Source: Rhizophagus irregularis (taxonomy: Eukaryota > Glomeromycota > Glomeromycetes > Glomerales > Glomeraceae). Taken from it: a DNA stretch of 64,000 nucleotides. The notes beneath the pieces were generated by a model, which was given only the letters and a program-made list of their open reading frames with translations, was not told where the DNA came from and searched no databases. Location: contig NC_089450.1 of assembly GCF_026210795.1 (NCBI RefSeq), positions 1,364,001 to 1,428,000 on the forward strand, given 5' to 3'. The position numbers and the translations under genes were made by a program. Shown piece after piece: positions 61,141-64,000 of the stretch; positions within the stretch are counted from its first letter, which is position 1, and each line of letters starts with the position of its first letter.

Positions 61141-61709
61141 ATCTGCAAAATTGCAGACTTCTGCATAAATTTCACATAAAAAAAAGCAGAAATCTGCAAA
61201 ATCGCAGATTACTGCAGAAATTCATACATAAAAAATCGGAAACTTGCAAAATTGCAGATTATTGCATAACTTTGTAAAAAATAAAAAGCAGAAATCTGCA
61301 AAATCGCAGACTTCCGCATAAATTCACAAAAAAAATGCGGAGATCTGCTAATTTTACAGATCTCCGCAGTTCTGCATCTTAAAAAATTTCCCGATGAATA
61401 ATAAATATGTAAAACAAACTTGAGTAGATACTAATCACACTAAAATTTTGAAAATTTGACTAAAAAAAATCTTTTTTAAAACAAAAAAATGTATTTTGCT
61501 TATAAAATCAAATTTTCCTATTTTTCTCAAAAACTATCTAAACAACAACCTTTATAATCTAAGGCAAACTTGTTCTATCCATAAATTTACATATAATTAT
61601 AATATTATTATTATTATAATTAGAATAATATCCCAGTCAAAAATTTTATAAATTTAAAAAATATTTTACATGTGGTGACGATCACCACTAGTGATATTTA
61701 GCAATACCC

Positions 61710-61997
61710 AAATAAATATCTGTTTTTTCTTATTTCTTTAAATTCTTTTACAGAGATTAAAATAATTTGGTTAAACTTATTTCTAAAATCTATGAAAAAT
61801 TTTCGGGTTTTTTTTAGATAGCTTTTTACTTCATTAGAATGTATCTTGATTTTAAAATTTTTGTTACTATTGACAATACAATAAAGTTTTAAATATAATT
61901 CTGGCCAAAATTATGTTAATTTTTGGCCAGAATTATGATATACAAATATAAGAAATTTTTTATATAGTCACATCTCTTTATAATCACCAAATATGGA
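61710..61997. other. Flank of LINE copy 2: homologous to the pogo-like element
   Basis: From about 61875 to 61997 the sequence matches 23640-23656 plus 23954-24064, that is, the interior end of the pogo-like element, including TATAGTCACATCTCTTTA and the 18-bp LINE target ATAATCACCAAATATGGA (61980-61997). The 297-bp MITE present at the first locus is absent here. Confidence 0.75.
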
Positions 61998-64000
61998 GGA
62001 TCATCGCAACTCTTTCCTGAATTTTTGAAAATACTAATAAAATTTATTTTTTTGAAATTTTCGTTCGAAAATTTCTAAGTGCTCGTTCAAATACTAATAT
62101 TTCCACAGTTGCTTTCCTCTTTACTGAGCTTTAAACTATGACTACACCTCCAGCTCCTTCTGTTATTAACCCGGATATTCCGCCGCCACCGCGTCCTACT
62201 ACTTCTACTCCTTCTGGAGACCGACCTTTGTCTCCCACGACTACCGCTGGCGCGCGCCTAATAAACGTTCACGTATTGTCACTGATGATGCTATGAATGT
62301 TGATATAACACCGCCCCTCTGCTCCTGCTCCCACCCTTACTTCTACTGTTCCTTCCGGTCTTCCTGTCAACAAAGTCCACGTGATTACCTCTCCTCATAT
62401 TACTACCACTCCTGTTGAAACTGTTGACGCTTCTATCCATGCTCCCACTAACACCAATGGTAAAGGCAAAGCTGTTGCCTTCAACGTCCCTGAACGACGA
62501 CCATCCCCCGATGGTAATGCTGCTGCTATTAAATCCGCACCCTCTCGTTATCACGCTGCGGCTTATCTACGTGACGCGCCTGACGCGTTCAAAGCTAAAT
62601 TTACCACCAATCGTTCCATGTGTGACGAAGTGGATTGTTCACTCTCCCGATATTCCTCATATGGTGCTCGTGCACGCTGCGATGGATCAGGAGATAACAA
62701 AAAGATCCTTGTCTTCTTTAATGATCAGCATGATTATACCGATTGTGTCAGCTCCCCACGTGTGGATCTTCTCAATTTAGCCTTTACGCATTATTCCCCT
62801 GCAGATGCCAAACTCAATGACGAAGCGAAGTCTTTGTTTGTTACCGACATACCACTTTTCCTTACTGAGACTCAAGTCCGTCAGGCATTTTCCCGATATG
62901 GCACTGTAATTAAGTGCAAACTTACTCCTAGAAAACATTATTATAATGGTCATATCCAGTTTTCTTCCACAGATGCAGTTACCCAATTTAATGATATTTG
63001 GGCGATCATTTGCCTTGGTAATTCTTTACGCGTCTGCCCGGCATCTTTTTCGAAATCCCAACGTGATAGCCGCAGAGAACATGTTGCTATCCTTGCCGGC
63101 ATTCCCAAGAATATTAAAGAAGCTGATCTATTAGAAATTGCCACTCAAGTTAATGCTAAGGCTCTTAACGTTCCTTTATCTATCAGCTCTTACAAGCCTA
63201 AACCCTATGTATATTTGAATTTCTCCTCGTTTGAATCTCTTGAAGCTGCCAAAGAAATGACCGTGGCTTTCCGCGGCAAAGGCTTAACATGGCACCCTCC
63301 CAATGATGCACAAACTTTATGCCATGTTTGTGGACGTCCTGGTTGTTCTCCCTCTGAATGTAATCCACGCCCTTCAGAAAAGTGGATGATCGCTTTAACA
63401 AACTTTAAACATTCGTTTGATACTGGGACCTAGACGTGGTCGTCGGGATTCGCGCCAATCGCGTGCCAATTCCAATTCCCGTTCAAGATCGCGTTCCAAC
63501 TCTAGATCCCGCAATAATAATTCCTCTTCACCCCGCTCCAACAACAATATCAATAATACTAACACTTCTCGTCCCATCACTTCACGAAGTAGTAACCGTA
63601 CCAACAATAATAACAACAATATTCCCAGGAACAATGCCAATTCTTCCGGTTCTACTCAACCTCCACACAAACCTCATCCTACTGATTCTACATCACCTAC
63701 TTCTCCACCTGATAATCCTGCTCCTACCCTTCCCCAATATGTTATTGATGAATTAAAGGCACAGATTAAAGAGATCGCTAACACCCTCCATACTCTTGAG
63801 GAAACTGTCTCTTGGATGAATGATACTATCACGGCTCATGAGTATAGGCTATCTGAGCTGGAATCAATGATGAATTATGATGCCCCTGGCGACTCTGAAT
63901 TGCATTTGCCTCAGAATGATCATGAACATTATAATCATTCCTATGACAATGGATGGGATGATGCTCCAACCCAAGACACGCATTCTGGATTCAATCTTCC
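61998..64000 (+). mobile_element. LINE retrotransposon copy 2, cut by the right window edge
   Basis: Begins GGATCATCGCAACTCTTTCC exactly as copy 1 (24065), directly after the same 18-bp target sequence. The leader and ORF1 align throughout with copy 1 at roughly 85-90% identity by eye. The 3' end and the second target repeat lie outside the window. Confidence 0.92.
62138..64000 (+). pseudogene. LINE ORF1, copy 2 (RRMs, zinc knuckle, RS-rich and coiled-coil parts)
   Basis: Starts MTTPPAPSVINPD at 62138, with a frame change between about 62250 and 62330. A 350-residue stretch then runs unbroken through both RRM-like domains (SLFVTDIPLFLTETQ and HVAILAGIPKNIKEA) and the zinc knuckle CHVCGRPGCSPSEC. 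That is better preserved than in copy 1. A one-base shift near 63430 moves to the frame of the arginine/serine-rich segment (RDSRQSRANSNSRSRSRS) and an Asn-rich linker. The helical segment YVIDELKAQIKEIANTLHTL follows, then an acidic region at the window edge. At least two frame breaks make it inactive. Confidence 0.85.

Larger units (their letters stand above)
57159..61396. mobile_element. 4.2-kb inverted-repeat-bounded element carrying a palindrome array
   Basis: The left end CATCGGGAAATTTTTT (57159 on) is matched in inverted orientation by AAAAAATTTCCCGATG (to 61396). Just inside both ends lie GC-richer motifs: four CTGCGCAGAT copies on the left (57186-57306), and on the right about five TCTGCAAAAT(T/C)GCAGA hairpins (61145-61330) ending with a GGAGATCTG / CAGATCTCC hairpin. 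The core is the array listed separately. No long ORF. No convincing target duplication (AATTTAAA against AATAATAA). I infer a non-autonomous DNA transposon, class unknown. Confidence 0.65.
52622..61709 (+). mobile_element. hAT transposon, 9.1 kb because of nested insertions
   Basis: The left end (A)GGGTATTGCTAAATATCAC at 52622 and right end GTGATATTTAGCAATACCC to 61709 form inverted repeats of about 25 bp with one mismatch. They are flanked by an exact 8-bp AAATAAAT (52614-52621, 61710-61717). The enclosed transposase remnant is of hAT type, which fits an 8-bp duplication. Inserted within it are a MITE (53266-53462), a Tigger element (from 55304) and the palindrome-array element (57159-61396). 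The AT-rich duplication could in principle be chance, but the terminal repeats are not. Confidence 0.8.

Overview
The window is nuclear DNA from an AT-rich, intron-dense, transposon-laden fungus. Genes carry many short GT-AG introns, pseudogenised Crinkler, FAR1/MULE and hAT genes are present, and a LINE with an RRM-type ORF1 occurs twice. This combination fits an arbuscular mycorrhizal fungus (Glomeromycotina, Rhizophagus-like). That placement is inference; the genes themselves only show 'fungus'.

Gene-rich left part (1-21.6 kb). A broken Crinkler effector gene runs off the left edge. It is followed by the largest subunit of RNA polymerase I (minus), a divergently transcribed FG-repeat nucleoporin, a Pns1/CTL choline-transporter-like membrane protein, the SF3b subunit Rds3/PHF5A (minus, with a 27-nt exon), and a BAR-PH-ArfGAP-ankyrin protein. 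Intergenic spaces here hold small DNA transposons (16964-17462, 17489-17880).

Repeat-rich middle (21.6-41.4 kb). A pogo/Tigger-type element (22715-32128) is split by an 8-kb LINE (24065-32072) flanked by a perfect 18-bp target duplication. Next come a dead MULE/FAR1 transposase, a possible LTR remnant, two tandem-repeat arrays (70-bp and 186-bp periods), three near-equal-length copies of a ~297-bp hAT-like MITE, and a 673-bp mariner-like foldback element.

Two more host genes follow: an unrecognised KH-domain protein (minus, 41403-42759) and farnesyl diphosphate synthase (45439-47090).

The right part (48-64 kb) is a nested transposon nest. An hAT element (52622-61709, 8-bp target duplication) carries a dead transposase. 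It has been invaded by a MITE, by a Tigger element with a D-to-N change in its DDE triad, and by a 4.2-kb inverted-repeat-bounded element built around about 26 tandem units, each with two long palindromes. A second LINE copy starts at 61998 in exactly the same target sequence as the first and runs off the window.

The host genes are housekeeping functions (rRNA transcription, nuclear pore, splicing, Arf trafficking, isoprenoid synthesis) with no evident operon-like relation. The novelty lies in the mobile-element architecture, above all the palindrome array and the apparent site preference of the LINE.
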